The notes below the pieces were generated by a model. It did no database searches and had not been told where the DNA came from. It worked only from the letters and a program-made list of their open reading frames with translations. A stretch of 64,000 nt of DNA from Lentibacillus amyloliquefaciens (GTDB lineage Bacteria; Bacillota; Bacilli; Bacillales; Amphibacillaceae), in NCBI RefSeq assembly GCF_001307805.1, contig NZ_CP013862.1, positions 1,178,001-1,242,000 on the forward strand. Reading direction: 5' to 3'. Shown here in pieces: positions 1-10,264 of this stretch (position 1 is the first letter of the stretch; each line of letters begins with the position of its first letter). Made by a program: the position numbers and the translations under genes.

Positions 1-792
1 AGCGCATCCCCTGCTAATAACCCGTCAGAGAGAACAATTACGATTAACAAGGACAACACCCATTTACGAAAAGGACCTTCCTCCTCACATGACATAACGA
101 ATTACGCCAGCTCAGGAGAGGAATTTACAGTCATAAATGAAAATGAAAACTGGCTTGAAATCACAAATGAGGAACTGTCCGGCTTTCTGCACAAAGATCT
201 GGCTGCACATCAAACAAATGCCAGTTCATCCGGACTTGAGGATAAAACCATCGTCATAGATGCCGGGCACGGTGGTGTAGATGTTGGCGCAATCGGCGCA
301 AGTGGAACATATGAGAAACAATTCACCAACCGCACAGTGCAAGAGCTAAAAAAAGAACTGGCAATATTAGGTGCTGATGTCATCTTAACAAGACAGTCTG
401 ACCATTATATCTCACTCGCAAGCAGGGTTAGTTTATCAAATATAACAGATGCGGATGCCTATCTCAGCATACACTATAACAGCTTCCCGCAAGCTCCTGA
501 CGTAACTGGGATCGCAACGTATTACGGGCACGACCGTGACAAGAATCTTGCTGCTGACATTCAAGAGGCTCTGATCACCGAAACCTCCGCAGACGACCGT
601 GATATTAAACAGGAGGATTATTACATCCTGAGAAAAAATTTGCAGCCGTCTGTTCTCATTGAACTCGGGTTTATCTCCAATTCGGAACAAGAAGAACTTC
701 TTCAGACAAACATTTATCAAAAAAAATTGGTCTCAGGTATTATCAAAGGATTAAACCAGTTTTTTTCAAATCCCCAGATTCCAGTTCAATAA
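1..792 (+). CDS. N-acetylmuramoyl-L-alanine amidase, SH3b + amidase_3 (5' partial)
   Basis: Zinc-dependent amidase that cuts the bond between N-acetylmuramic acid and L-Ala in peptidoglycan; acts outside the membrane. Frame 1 is open from the first base, so the N-terminus, presumably with a signal peptide, lies outside the window; 263 residues are visible. Residues about 10-68 look like a bacterial SH3 domain (LRKGPS, WLEI). From about residue 82 the amidase_3 fold follows: DAGHGG with zinc ligand H90, E105, SIHYNS with H158, and the catalytic Glu in LIELGF (E221). The internal GTG at 337 lies inside the catalytic domain and is not a start. A hairpin follows the stop. Confidence 0.9.
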   Translation, partial: SASPANNPSERTITINKDNTHLRKGPSSSHDITNYASSGEEFTVINENENWLEITNEELSGFLHKDLAAHQTNASSSGLEDKTIVIDAGHGGVDVGAIGASGTYEKQFTNRTVQELKKELAILGADVILTRQSDHYISLASRVSLSNITDADAYLSIHYNSFPQAPDVTGIATYYGHDRDKNLAADIQEALITETSADDRDIKQEDYYILRKNLQPSVLIELGFISNSEQEELLQTNIYQKKLVSGIIKGLNQFFSNPQIPVQ

Positions 793-818
793 GCTGTCCT
801 CTGAAGGACCGCTTATTG
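787..818 (+). terminator. hairpin after amidase gene
   Basis: CAATAAGC (787-794) pairs with GCTTATTG (811-818), with an inner GTCC/GGAC stem. It overlaps the stop codon. There is no strong T run, so it is only a probable terminator or mRNA-stabilising hairpin. Confidence 0.45.
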
Positions 819-831
819 TGACACAAAATCC

Positions 832-892
832 ATAAACTGCGACGTAACTTTAGGTCTAAGTTGTGAGTCGTCTACCGCTGCGGAAACACACT
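832..892 (+). repeat. family E repeat, copy E1
   Basis: The segment starting ATAAACTGCGACGTAAC and continuing through GTCTACCG and CGGAAA matches the reverse complement of 63855-63915 with several substitutions. The rest of the 793-967 gap is G/C-rich repeat-like sequence and has no credible ORF. Confidence 0.6.
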
Positions 893-981
893 GCGCCAAG
901 CGGCAATCATTCCTGTCACTACGGCGCAGTTTACATCGACTGCGAAGGTTAAAGTGCAACAAAATTTATGAAAAGACCCTG

Positions 982-1024
982 TCAAAAACAAAAACGAAGG
1001 TCGGCAATTTTTGCCCCCTCCGTT
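982..1024 (-). terminator. Rho-independent terminator of dtd
   Basis: Read on the minus strand, a GGCAA/TTGCC stem with further pairing to either side is followed by TTTTTGTTTTT. It lies just after the dtd stop at 1055. Confidence 0.6.
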
Positions 1025-1054
1025 CTAATCACAATTGACCAAAACCATTTCCGG

Positions 1055-1501
1055 CTATTTGTCATGGCTATCCAGAATTATGGTAACAGGACCGGAATTT
1101 GTCAGCTGTACCTGCATCATCCCACCAAATTGGCCTGTTTCAACTTCAATACCATGCTGTTGAACTTGCTGATTAAAATACTGGTAAAGTTCGTTTGCCT
1201 GATCAGGTTTGGCAGCATTCAAATAATTTGGCCGCCGTCCTTTACGTGTATCCGCATAAAGGGTGAACTGCGATATCGACAAAACTTTTCCGGCTTCATC
1301 TTGTAATGATTTGTTCATTTTGCCATTTTCATCATCAAAAATCCTTAAATGAACCAGCTTATTTGCCAAATAATCGGCGTCTTCCTCATCATCATCATGT
1401 GTTACACCAAGAAGGACAACCAGCCCGTGCTCGATCGCACCTGTTGTTGAACCTTCAACAGTTACACTTGCTCCTTCCGATCGCTGAATCACTGCTTTCA
1501 T
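1055..1501 (-). CDS. dtd: D-aminoacyl-tRNA deacylase
   Basis: Hydrolyses D-aminoacyl-tRNAs (classically D-Tyr-tRNA) in the cytoplasm, keeping D-amino acids out of translation. The 148 residues match the usual family length. Visible signatures are [15 protein letters not shown] and the C-terminal [11 protein letters not shown], which carries the Gly-Pro substrate-screening motif. The ATG at 1501 has AAGGAG upstream. It lies 14 bases after the relA stop, the same order as in B. subtilis (relA-dtd), so co-transcription with relA is likely. Confidence 0.95.
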   Translation of the reverse strand: MKAVIQRSEGASVTVEGSTTGAIEHGLVVLLGVTHDDDEEDADYLANKLVHLRIFDDENGKMNKSLQDEAGKVLSISQFTLYADTRKGRRPNYLNAAKPDQANELYQYFNQQVQQHGIEVETGQFGGMMQVQLTNSGPVTIILDSHDK

Positions 1502-1515
1502 GATCTCATGACTCC

Positions 1516-3717
1516 TTATTGTGTTGTTCGTGTTACCGTATAAACGTCTTTTATTTGTTTGATTCGTTCGACAATCCGTTTCAAATGACCTGTATTGTGA
1601 ATAAGAATGGTTATGTGGATTACAGCCATCCGATTTCGGTCTGAACGGCCGTTTACATACGTTATATTTGTTTTTGTCTCATTAACCGCTTGTAATACTT
1701 CATTTACCAGTCCGCGGCGGTCATATCCCGATATTTCCAAATCAACGTGATATTGTTTTTTGTCTGATTGTCCTTTTTCCCATTCAACATGAAGGAGTCG
1801 CTCTTTGACTTCTTCTTTCTGTACATTTGGACAATCTGAACGATGTACCGATACTCCTCTGCCTTTTGTAATGTAACCGACAATTCGGTCCCCAGGCACC
1901 GGATTGCAGCATTTCGACAAGCGGACCAGCAGATTATCAACGCCTTCCACTTTTACACCGGAGTCTCTTTTTTGCTCTTTTTTCGTTACGGCTTCATTCT
2001 TGACTTCTTCAATGGTTTCTTCTAAGTTCTGTTCTTTTTGTTTGGCTTCTCTCACTTTATCCGTCAGCCGTGTGGCAATTAATGCAGCAGTAATGCCCTG
2101 GTAGCCGACAGCAGCATACATATCATCTTCATTGGAAAAGTTAAATTTCTCAAACACACGTTTTAAATTATCGGATATTAATACATCTTTTGGTTCAATG
2201 TCAAACGCCCGGATTTCTTTTTCGACAGCTTCTTTTCCTTTACTGATATTTTCATCACGGCGCTGCCTTTTAAAGAATTGTTTGATTTTGCTTTTAGCCT
2301 GTGATGTCTGGGTGATTGTCAGCCAATCCTGTGAAGGGCCATACGAATGCTTGGAAGTCATAACTTCTACAATATCTCCGTTTTTTAGCTGATAATCAAG
2401 TGGTTCCATTTTACCGTTCACTTTTGCACCGATTGTCTTATTGCCCACTTCCGTATGGATCCGATAGGCAAAGTCGAGCGGCACTGAACCCGACGGCAAT
2501 TCAATGACATCGCCTTTTGGGGTAAAGACATAAACCATGTCTGAAAACAAATCAACTTTTAATGTTTCCATAAATTCTTCTGCATCATTGGTTTCATTTT
2601 GCCAATCCAAAATTTCACGGAACCACGTTAATTTATCTTCAAACGCTTTGTTTCCCTTCGAAGGTTGCTTTCCTTCTTTATAGGCCCAGTGTGCCGCAAT
2701 ACCATATTCTGCAATTTCATGCATTTCCTTCGTTCTGATTTGAACTTCAAGCGGATCGCCTTTTGGACCGATGACAGTCGTATGCAAAGACTGATAAAGA
2801 TTCGGCTTTGGCATGGCAATATAGTCTTTAAACCGTCCCGGCATTGGCTTCCAGCATGTGTGAATGATACCCAGAACAGCATAGCAATCCTTAATGCTAT
2901 GAACGAGAATACGCACTGCCAGCAAATCATATATTTCATTAAACTGCTTCTTCTGTTCAGCCATTTTTCGGTAAATGCTGTATAAATGCTTAGGCCTGCC
3001 GGACATGTCCGCTTCGATATTGACATCTTTTAATTGATTTTTCAATTCGCCTATAACTTCATCAATATAGGACTCCCGCTCTTCACGCTTTTGCTTCATC
3101 AGCTGGACAATCCGGTAATACTGCTGTGGATTCAGATAACGCAGTGCGGTATCTTCTAATTCCCATTTAATCGTCGATATCCCGAGTCGATGTGCTAATG
3201 GTGCAAATATTTCAAGTGTTTCATTTGATATTCGGCGTTGCTTATGCGGCGGCAAATGTTTCAGTGTCCGCATGTTATGAAGACGGTCGGCAAGTTTTAT
3301 CAAAATGACGCGTATATCCTTTGCCATCGCAACAAACATTTTCCGGTGATTTTCTGCCTGAAGTGCTTCTTTTGATTTGTACTTAATTTTACCGAGTTTC
3401 GTGACCCCATCGACGAGCATTGCCAGTTCATGATCAAATGAATCTTCCACATCATCCAAGGTCACTTCTGTATCCTCAACAACATCATGCAAAAAACCGC
3501 CCGCTATCGTTACCGGATCCATTTCAAGTTCGACCAGAATCCCGGCAACTTGAACCGGATGAACGATATAAGGTTCACCTGACTTCCGGTACTGATCCTT
3601 ATGGGCGGATTCGGCAAACTGATACGCACGATGAAGATAATCCGCATCATCATTGGTCAGGAACGTGCGGGCTTTGTTTATCACATCTTCACTTGTTAAT
3701 ATTTCTTCTTTAGCCAT
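1516..3717 (-). CDS. relA: bifunctional (p)ppGpp synthetase/hydrolase Rel
   Basis: Makes and degrades the stringent-response alarmone (p)ppGpp, sensing uncharged tRNA at the ribosome. The order is an HD hydrolase domain (HD at residues 77-78 in LHDVVED), a synthetase domain ([12 protein letters not shown]), a TGS domain ([12 protein letters not shown]), then a zinc-finger/C-terminal region (KCCNPVPGD) and an ACT domain. The start is the ATG at 3717 because AGGTGA lies just before it; the frame stays open 22 codons further upstream without a better site. The resulting 733 aa is close to the B. subtilis protein. Confidence 0.96.
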   Translation of the reverse strand: MAKEEILTSEDVINKARTFLTNDDADYLHRAYQFAESAHKDQYRKSGEPYIVHPVQVAGILVELEMDPVTIAGGFLHDVVEDTEVTLDDVEDSFDHELAMLVDGVTKLGKIKYKSKEALQAENHRKMFVAMAKDIRVILIKLADRLHNMRTLKHLPPHKQRRISNETLEIFAPLAHRLGISTIKWELEDTALRYLNPQQYYRIVQLMKQKREERESYIDEVIGELKNQLKDVNIEADMSGRPKHLYSIYRKMAEQKKQFNEIYDLLAVRILVHSIKDCYAVLGIIHTCWKPMPGRFKDYIAMPKPNLYQSLHTTVIGPKGDPLEVQIRTKEMHEIAEYGIAAHWAYKEGKQPSKGNKAFEDKLTWFREILDWQNETNDAEEFMETLKVDLFSDMVYVFTPKGDVIELPSGSVPLDFAYRIHTEVGNKTIGAKVNGKMEPLDYQLKNGDIVEVMTSKHSYGPSQDWLTITQTSQAKSKIKQFFKRQRRDENISKGKEAVEKEIRAFDIEPKDVLISDNLKRVFEKFNFSNEDDMYAAVGYQGITAALIATRLTDKVREAKQKEQNLEETIEEVKNEAVTKKEQKRDSGVKVEGVDNLLVRLSKCCNPVPGDRIVGYITKGRGVSVHRSDCPNVQKEEVKERLLHVEWEKGQSDKKQYHVDLEISGYDRRGLVNEVLQAVNETKTNITYVNGRSDRNRMAVIHITILIHNTGHLKRIVERIKQIKDVYTVTRTTQ

Positions 3718-3918
3718 AAAATCACCTGAATTCACTTTAACAATTACTATATATTCCAGCCTGGGCATTACATCTGCTTTCAAACATTCTCCGATGAATC
3801 TCCGATGAAGATATAATCAATAATTTGTTCTATTGTTTATAGTATTAAAAACATTTCCTGTCATGTAAAGGAAAAACGGTTGGTTAGCTTAACTTAAATT
3901 TTTCCAGTGAATAATAAG

Positions 3919-3946
3919 AGGTCTGACGATTGTTTCGTTCAGACCT
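3919..3946 (-). terminator. hairpin downstream of apt
   Basis: AGGTCTGA (3919-3926) pairs perfectly with TCAGACCT (3939-3946). On the minus strand a CTTATTATT tract follows. It is separated from apt by the family C element, so the repeat seems to have landed between gene and terminator. Confidence 0.5.
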
Positions 3947-3956
3947 TATAGAAGAC

Positions 3957-4159
3957 GTTCAAAAGTCCGGTAAAAATGACGCGTCGGTGTTTCTAGTTGG
4001 GTTGTTTCTCCGCTCCTCATGTATCTAAAGGTATACATTCCGCTCCTTGGAAAAGAAATACGCTAATGCTCGCGTGCGATGTAAATTCGGGGGGAGTTTT
4101 TCTGTGCTCGAAACTGCACCGCCTCGAACTTGTCGGTCCTTTTCATCCTCCTTTTGAAC
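3957..4159 (+). repeat. family C MITE-like element, copy C1 (203 bp)
   Basis: Bounded by GTTCAAAAG (3957-3965) and CTTTTGAAC (4151-4159), perfect inverted termini. The left part (GTCCGGTAAAAATGACGCG, TTTCTAGTTGG) is shared with copies C2-C4. The right part (GCCTCGAACTTGTCGGTCC) is shared with C2. Longest copy in the window; no transposase. Confidence 0.7.
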
Positions 4160-4180
4160 ACGGTATTTATCATGTGAAAA

Positions 4181-4693
4181 TTAATAACTCATTAATGTGA
4201 GCACATCATATCCTTCAAGCTTTTCCATTCCATTTAAATAAGAGAGTTCAATCAGAAAAGCACAGCCGGCAACTACGCCTCCAAGCTCTTCCACCAATTG
4301 AATGGTTGCATCTATCGTTCCGCCTGTTGCGAGCAGATCGTCGGTGATCAATACACGCTGGCCGGGTTTGATCGCATCTTTATGAATCGTCAGGACATTT
4401 TCCCCGTACTCAAGCCCATAATCGACTTTAATCACCTCGCGCGGGAGCTTTCCTTCTTTCCTGACAGGTGCAAAGCCGGCTTCGAGCGCATAGGACACCG
4501 GACATCCAATGATAAAGCCTCTCGCTTCCGGTCCCACAACCAGGTCGATGTCTTTTTCATGGGCATATTCAACTATTTCATCCACTGCTGATTTGAATGC
4601 TTTTCCGTTATTCATCAATGGCGTAATATCTTTGAACTGTACACCTTTTTTCGGCCAATCTTCAACAATTTGCACGTGTTTTTTATAATCCAT
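4181..4693 (-). CDS. apt: adenine phosphoribosyltransferase
   Basis: Purine salvage: adenine plus PRPP gives AMP and pyrophosphate, in the cytoplasm. The 170 residues match the family. The PRPP-binding loop [13 protein letters not shown] is at residues 114-126, and VGPEARGF supplies another conserved element. The start is the ATG at 4693, with GAGGAGG seven bases upstream; the longer open frame overlaps the ribosome site. The start lies inside the last codons of recJ (11-base overlap), pointing to translational coupling. The recJ-apt-relA-dtd order is conserved in Bacilli. Confidence 0.96.
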   Translation of the reverse strand: MDYKKHVQIVEDWPKKGVQFKDITPLMNNGKAFKSAVDEIVEYAHEKDIDLVVGPEARGFIIGCPVSYALEAGFAPVRKEGKLPREVIKVDYGLEYGENVLTIHKDAIKPGQRVLITDDLLATGGTIDATIQLVEELGGVVAGCAFLIELSYLNGMEKLEGYDVLTLMSY

Positions 4694-7010
4694 AAACAAG
4701 TTCCTCCTCAAGCGTATGCCTGTCATTCATACATTCCAATAACCATGATTTCAATTCATCATATGTTGAATAGTATAATGTTTTTTCAATTTCAGCTCTA
4801 TTTAAGCGTTCCTGGTATACCTCTGATTCCGTTAAATCTTTTTTAGCAGGATTGTTGCTCAATTGTATAACACCATTTTCTATTTTAACAAAATCAAGAT
4901 CAAAAAACACGTTTGCCATAAATATTAACTTGTCATGTGTCCATGCTTTAGCTTCTGTGATCATAGCTGCTTCTTTATTGATATCAATCTGTTGTCGCTT
5001 GGCCAGAAGGGCGTAGAGCCATTTAAAATCCTCTCTTGAAGGAAATGGTTTCATAAACACACTATCGTTCAGGTGAAAACATACATGAATATTAAGCGGA
5101 TTTAACTGCTGAATCAATGATTGCAATGTCTTCAAGTCTTGTGGCAAATCATACAAAAATAGATTGTGGACATTTTTCAAGTGCCTTATATCGGTATCAT
5201 ATGCAACAGGGTGAACATTATCAAAGTACGTATTATTGGACGATAATGTTTGCGTAACTGCTGCATGATCCCCATTAGTGGAAACATAATGCGTCAAATC
5301 GAATTGTTTTGCGCCGCGATGATCGAATAATTGTTTTTCATCAATTTTCATATCCTGCATAACCATTTGGACTTTCCGAAAACCATTCCATTCATTGATG
5401 TTAAGCTCACCGACAATCGACACCTCTGTTTTTGGCGAGAGATGGTCATATAAATCTCCAAAACCGAAACCGATTCCGTCCATTGTTTTATTCTGTTCTT
5501 TAAATTGCATCTTTAAATGATTCTTATTGGCTCCAATTTTTCTGGCATCGTTGGGAATTTCCTTTATGTGAAAAACCGGCTTTGGATTGGCCATGCCAAA
5601 AGGTGCCAGCTGACCGACCTCTTCAACCAATGCCTCATTAATCTCAGGCATGGCTATCGTTTTAGTCACTTCAACCTCTTGTGTGAAATCTTCGTTTCGA
5701 AGTTGCTGATGAATGATATCGTTAAGCTCAGTTTTTAACTGCTCCAGATTATCCAGCGGAAGTGTCATGCCGGCTGCCTGGGCGTGACCGCCAAATTGCG
5801 TGAAAACATCTCTGATTTCCATGCAGCCTGAGAACAAATCAAAAGCCGGAATACTTCTGGCAGAGCCTTTTGCGATGCCTTCTTCCGGTAAAATGGATAG
5901 AACGATTGCCGGGCGGTCGTATTTCCGCACAAGATTTGAAGCCACTATCCCAAGCACACCCTGATTCCAGCCTTCTTTCGCAGCAATAATAACCCCTTGT
6001 CCATCTCGAGAAGCCACCATTTCCTCAGCTTCTTTTACAATATCACTGACAATTTTTTGGCGTTTTTGGTTGATCGATTGGACCTGGTCAGCTATTTTGT
6101 CAGCTTCATCCTGATCATCTGTCAGCAATAATTGAACTGCAAGGTCAGCATCCTGTAATCTGCCGACCGCATTCAATCTGGGCCCGATTGAAAAGCCGAT
6201 AGCTTCTTCATTAACATCCCCACTGATACCGCAAACTTTCTTTATAGCGACAAGTCCAGGTTTGTCACTTACTGATAAAGCCTTTAATCCATAAAAAGCC
6301 AGGATGCGATTTTCATCGATTAATGGGACAAGATCAGCTATTGTGCCAATCACTAAGTAGTCAAGGTATTGCTTTGGAAAATAGCCCAGAAGACTTTGTG
6401 CAAACTTGAATGCAACGCCCGCACCTGCAAGTTCTTTAAATGTGTAGTCAGGAGAACATTTTGGATGTATAATCGCAAAAGCATCCGGCAATTGCTCTTG
6501 TGGCTCGTGATGATCGGTGATAATCAGATCCATTCCTAATTGTTTAGCAACAGCCGCTTCATGTGTAGAAGCTATTCCTGTATCGACTGTTATAATTAAT
6601 TGGCAGCCATGTGCATGAGCCGCTCTGAATGCTTCCTCATTTGGTCCATATCCTTCTGTAAAGCGATTCGGTATATAATAGTCACAATTTGCGCCAAGTT
6701 CCTGCAGTGCTTTAATCATGATAGCGGTGGAGCTAACCCCATCAGCATCATAATCGCCATAGACAAGAATTTTTTCATTTGCACTGATTGCTTTATGTAC
6801 GCGCTCTGTCGCTTTTTCAATATCCGCTAATAAATTGACACTGTGTAAATTATTCAGATCAGGAGATAAAAACTCCTCAGCTTCTTCATCTGATGTGATT
6901 CCCCGCTGTAATAACAATTCTTTAATTAGCGGTGAGAATTTATTGGAATTCAAATTTGATAAATCGTTTTGTTCTTTTGGAAATTTCCATTTCATTTTAC
7001 TCTTTAACAT
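4683..7010 (-). CDS. recJ: single-stranded-DNA-specific exonuclease RecJ
   Basis: 5'-3' single-strand exonuclease used in recombination repair. The 775 residues have the DHH phosphoesterase motifs DYDADGVSS (86-94), VDTG and TDHHEP (165-170), then a DHHA1 domain (GGHAQAAGM). A Bacillus-type C-terminal extension of about 200 residues follows. The ATG at 7010 has GGGGTGAG upstream; the second ATG five codons in is possible but less well placed. Its 3' end overlaps apt. Confidence 0.95.
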   Translation of the reverse strand: MLKSKMKWKFPKEQNDLSNLNSNKFSPLIKELLLQRGITSDEEAEEFLSPDLNNLHSVNLLADIEKATERVHKAISANEKILVYGDYDADGVSSTAIMIKALQELGANCDYYIPNRFTEGYGPNEEAFRAAHAHGCQLIITVDTGIASTHEAAVAKQLGMDLIITDHHEPQEQLPDAFAIIHPKCSPDYTFKELAGAGVAFKFAQSLLGYFPKQYLDYLVIGTIADLVPLIDENRILAFYGLKALSVSDKPGLVAIKKVCGISGDVNEEAIGFSIGPRLNAVGRLQDADLAVQLLLTDDQDEADKIADQVQSINQKRQKIVSDIVKEAEEMVASRDGQGVIIAAKEGWNQGVLGIVASNLVRKYDRPAIVLSILPEEGIAKGSARSIPAFDLFSGCMEIRDVFTQFGGHAQAAGMTLPLDNLEQLKTELNDIIHQQLRNEDFTQEVEVTKTIAMPEINEALVEEVGQLAPFGMANPKPVFHIKEIPNDARKIGANKNHLKMQFKEQNKTMDGIGFGFGDLYDHLSPKTEVSIVGELNINEWNGFRKVQMVMQDMKIDEKQLFDHRGAKQFDLTHYVSTNGDHAAVTQTLSSNNTYFDNVHPVAYDTDIRHLKNVHNLFLYDLPQDLKTLQSLIQQLNPLNIHVCFHLNDSVFMKPFPSREDFKWLYALLAKRQQIDINKEAAMITEAKAWTHDKLIFMANVFFDLDFVKIENGVIQLSNNPAKKDLTESEVYQERLNRAEIEKTLYYSTYDELKSWLLECMNDRHTLEEELVYGL

Positions 7011-7066
7011 AAACTCACCCCTGACTTATCCAGTATACAAAAGATAGTCACGGGGAGCAATCAGGT

Positions 7067-7402
7067 TTATTTATCGTTATGAGTATTATCAGAGTCGTCG
7101 TTTGCTTTATTTTTGGCCTCGGACTCACTTAATAAATTATGTTCTTTTAATGTTTTTTGCATTTGTTGTTTCTCTGTCCGCAGCACATTTCTCTCACGCT
7201 GCAACCGGATAATCTTCACAAGTCCGGCCGCCGCCGTTATGATGCCTCCCATTAATACAGAAAACAAGATAACGAGTATCAGTGGTGCTTCACCGCTTCC
7301 AAACAGATAATTAACTTCTACGGGATTGACATTGATCACTGCGAATACCGCAACAATAATAACAAAAATAATGGCAAAAATGACATAAGTTTGACCTCGC
7401 AA
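7067..7402 (-). CDS. LapA-domain membrane protein
   Basis: 111 aa with two hydrophobic segments (residues about 6-25 and 40-62) joined by NPVEVNYLFG. A basic, coiled-coil-prone tail follows (RLQRERNVLRTEKQQMQ), then an acidic C-terminus. This is the LapA/DUF1049 layout, and it sits where B. subtilis yrvD lies between recJ and secDF. The molecular role in Gram-positives is unknown. The start is a TTG at 7402 with GGAGGG six bases upstream. Confidence 0.8.
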   Translation of the reverse strand: MRGQTYVIFAIIFVIIVAVFAVINVNPVEVNYLFGSGEAPLILVILFSVLMGGIITAAAGLVKIIRLQRERNVLRTEKQQMQKTLKEHNLLSESEAKNKANDDSDNTHNDK

Positions 7403-7465
7403 AGTTTTCCCTCCTTCTTCTGTTACATCTTCTAAATTACCCTTTAACTTTTAAAACTAACCATA

Positions 7466-7512
7466 ATGAATGAACCTCTAAAAGCTGATCAGCATTCAGA
7501 GGTTCATTTTCA
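7466..7512. terminator. hairpin terminator after secDF
   Basis: TGAACCTCT (7471-7479) and AGAGGTTCA (7498-7506) form a strong stem just past the secDF stop; T-rich sequence lies on both sides. It separates secDF from the LapA-like gene. Confidence 0.6.
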
Positions 7513-9789
7513 TTAAACTTGCGGGCCTTCTGTCCGTTTCTTTTTGGCAAAAACAACCGGCTTTTCTTTAATATTCTTCCCGCGCCAGACAAGCCATATC
7601 TGTGCAGCCAGGAACAGAGACGAGTACGTACCCGCCAAGAGCCCGACAGCAAGTGCAATGGCAAAACCGGTAATCGATTGTGCTCCAAGGAAGAGAAACG
7701 CCAGGACAGCAATCAACGTGGTGACAGTTGTGTTAATACTGCGTGTCATGGTTTGCACAAGACTGCGATTAACGATTTTTGCCAGTTCCTTAAACGATGT
7801 GATGCGCTGTTGTTTCCTTAGATTCTCGCGGATCCGATCAAAGGTGACAATTGTGTCATTGATGGAATAACCGATAATCGTAAGTATTGCGGCAACAATC
7901 GTCACATCAAACTCAATCCGGGTCAGACTGAATATCGCCAGAATGAAAAAGGCGTCATGTACAAGGGCGATAATTGATGTCACCGCAAAGATCAACTCAA
8001 ATCGCAGTGTTACATATATGACAATGCCAATAGACGCGATCGCAACGGCATAGATGGCATTTTTAACGAGTTCTTCCCCGACGATTGGTGAGACAACACT
8101 GACACTCGTATCGGCATTAAAATTTTCTTTAAAGTACGTCTGTATATCAGCAATACGATCTTCATCAATCACTCGGTCATAGCGGAGGATAGCTCCGTCG
8201 TTATTATCACCGGTCAATACAACCGATTCGGCTTCTAATTCAAGCTCCTGCAGGCCATCCTCGATTTCGTCCGTGTTCAAGCTATTCTCTGCTGCCAATT
8301 GGATCCTTGATCCGCTGGTAAAGTCAATTCCCGGGTTCAATTGGAATATACCAATTACAATTCCCCCAACAATGACCATTATGGATGAAGCTAAGAAAAA
8401 CTTCTTCCGGTGCTGAGCAACATTCGGTTTCCGGTTGAAAACTTTTGGTTCGTATTCAGTCGAATCAGCAATATCCTTAATATCTTGTCGTTTCACACCA
8501 AACCAGCCCGGGCGATTTTTAAGGAACTTGCTTTTTACCCATAAACTCATGAGCAATCGTGTTCCGAAAACGGCGGTCAGGAAACTGACAACAATACTTA
8601 AAATCAGCATTGTCGCAAACCCTTTTACAGAGCTTGTGCCGAATGTAAACAGCACAGTCGCAGCCAGCAGCGTCGTAATATTAGCATCGACTATCGCTCT
8701 CAGAGAGTTTTTCGAGCCGGCTCTAAATGCTGCCTGAATTGATTTGCCTTCCCTTACTTCTTCCTTGATCCGTTCAAATGTAATGACGTTTGCATCCACC
8801 GCCATACCGACACCGAGAATTAATGCTGCAATTCCCTGAAGTGTCAGGACACCATTCATCAGATTAAAAATCAATAAAACCAAGAAGATATAGACACTTA
8901 AGTTAATGGCTGCGATAATGCCCGGGAAACGATAGGCAATCATAATATACAGAAACACAAGACTTATGCCGATAATTGCTGCAAAAACTGTTTTATCAAG
9001 TGCTTGTTCACCAAACTGCGCCCCGACTGTATTGGAGTACAGCTCCGTCATATTGACCGGAAGCGAACCGGCATTGATAATATCTGCGAGTCGCTGGGCC
9101 GAATCAACGGTGAAATTACCTGTAATCTGGACATTTGTTGTGTTGAGTGTTTCTTGCACGCCGGCGGCAGAAACATATTTCGAATTTTCTTTCTGTACTT
9201 CTTCATCAAATGAATCGCCTTCCTGATAATCCATCCAAATCACTAATAAATCTTCCCGTTGTGGAAAAGGAACAGCCGGGTTATATTTGGAAGATAATTC
9301 ACTTGTGATGTCACGGAATTTCGATGCATCCTTCAGCTGCAATGTCACAATCGGCTCGTTCGTCTGCTGGGAGAAATCCTGACTGGCAGCCCCTTCAACC
9401 AAGTCACTTCCATCCATCAGTTGCTCATCTTCCACATTTCTGAAAGACAGACGTGCAGAAGTCGACAGCAGTTCACGGGCTTCTGCCTGATTTTCAACAC
9501 CGGCAAGCTGAACACGAATTCTGTCATCACCTTCTATATCGATGTTTGCCTCACTGATTCCCAGCCGATCCACTCGATCATTCAGGATTCGTACAGTAGA
9601 TTCCAGCAGTTCCCTGTCAGTCTCCTGATCTTCCTCGACAGGTTCAACTTCATATAAAACTTCAAAGCCGCCCTGAAGATCAAGACCTAAGTTAATATCT
9701 TTCGTAATTCCTGTTACCGTTGACCCAATCGTTCCTGCCAAAATAAGTACGATTAGAAAAAAGGCAACAATTCTGCCTCTGGTTTTCAT
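7513..9789 (-). CDS. secDF: fused protein-export membrane protein SecDF
   Basis: Proton-driven accessory of the SecYEG translocon that helps pull secreted proteins across the membrane. SecD and SecF are fused, as in B. subtilis: an N-terminal TM segment, the large external P1 region, a SecD TM bundle (GVGMAVDANVITFERI), then the SecF half (PGIDFTSGSRI, IIGYSINDTIVTFDRIREN). About 12 TM segments; 758 aa from the ATG at 9789. A TTG 21 bases upstream would place the ribosome site GGGAGG inside the coding region, so it is rejected. Confidence 0.95.
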   Translation of the reverse strand: MKTRGRIVAFFLIVLILAGTIGSTVTGITKDINLGLDLQGGFEVLYEVEPVEEDQETDRELLESTVRILNDRVDRLGISEANIDIEGDDRIRVQLAGVENQAEARELLSTSARLSFRNVEDEQLMDGSDLVEGAASQDFSQQTNEPIVTLQLKDASKFRDITSELSSKYNPAVPFPQREDLLVIWMDYQEGDSFDEEVQKENSKYVSAAGVQETLNTTNVQITGNFTVDSAQRLADIINAGSLPVNMTELYSNTVGAQFGEQALDKTVFAAIIGISLVFLYIMIAYRFPGIIAAINLSVYIFLVLLIFNLMNGVLTLQGIAALILGVGMAVDANVITFERIKEEVREGKSIQAAFRAGSKNSLRAIVDANITTLLAATVLFTFGTSSVKGFATMLILSIVVSFLTAVFGTRLLMSLWVKSKFLKNRPGWFGVKRQDIKDIADSTEYEPKVFNRKPNVAQHRKKFFLASSIMVIVGGIVIGIFQLNPGIDFTSGSRIQLAAENSLNTDEIEDGLQELELEAESVVLTGDNNDGAILRYDRVIDEDRIADIQTYFKENFNADTSVSVVSPIVGEELVKNAIYAVAIASIGIVIYVTLRFELIFAVTSIIALVHDAFFILAIFSLTRIEFDVTIVAAILTIIGYSINDTIVTFDRIRENLRKQQRITSFKELAKIVNRSLVQTMTRSINTTVTTLIAVLAFLFLGAQSITGFAIALAVGLLAGTYSSLFLAAQIWLVWRGKNIKEKPVVFAKKKRTEGPQV

Positions 9790-9836
9790 CTGTTGTTTTG
9801 CCTCCCTCAATAGCTCACGGGTCCATTATGTATTCA

Positions 9837-10139
9837 TTAATTGTTTTTAGTCTGATTATCTCCAGTCAATGCAGCAATTGATGCCGCTAAGTCTTCATCC
9901 TGATGAGCATTGATTGTCAAATAACTCATGTAAATATTTGATGACAGATGAAAAATATCCTGCACAATTTCATATAAACGTTTGGAAGGCTCGCCTTTCC
10001 ACACTTTTTCCTGCAGGCATTTCCATACATCTTCACTCGTTGCCTGATTATATCCGATCAACTTTAATTCGGCTGCTTTGCTGTTTAAAGCCGGTTCAAT
10101 TTCTGATTTCCAATCATTCACTTTTTTAACAACTTCCAC
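9837..10139 (-). CDS. comN: post-transcriptional regulator, ComN/YrzD family
   Basis: 100 aa soluble protein matching the short Bacillus ComN/YrzD family, which in B. subtilis regulates comER post-transcriptionally. It occupies the same place, upstream of secDF. Recognisable stretch: EDVWKCLQEKVWKGE and SNIYMSYLTINAHQD. The start is a GTG at 10139 with AGAGGTGAT upstream. The assignment rests on sequence flavour plus synteny; its target here is unknown. Confidence 0.75.
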   Translation of the reverse strand: MEVVKKVNDWKSEIEPALNSKAAELKLIGYNQATSEDVWKCLQEKVWKGEPSKRLYEIVQDIFHLSSNIYMSYLTINAHQDEDLAASIAALTGDNQTKNN

Positions 10140-10264
10140 GATAATATCACCTCTTTCAAACGAAAGACTGGTTATGTCTTTATGCTTGTCATGCTTGGCC
10201 TACTTCTTTGCATATATATTATTGTATCTGAAATTTTATTTTTTGAGAAGGTAGGTCGGCAATA

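Larger units (their letters stand above)
3718..4180. other. intergenic region relA-apt (463 bp)
   Basis: Holds the relA upstream region, a terminator-like hairpin for apt and one full-length family C repeat (3957-4159). No convincing ORF: the 67-codon plus-strand frame lies inside the repeat. Confidence 0.7.

Noticed and set aside
968..1306. 112-codon plus-strand frame over dtd
   Set aside because: Antisense to dtd, whose motifs and ribosome site are clear.
3997..4200. 67-codon plus-strand frame in the relA-apt gap
   Set aside because: Lies inside repeat C1; not conserved as a frame in other copies.
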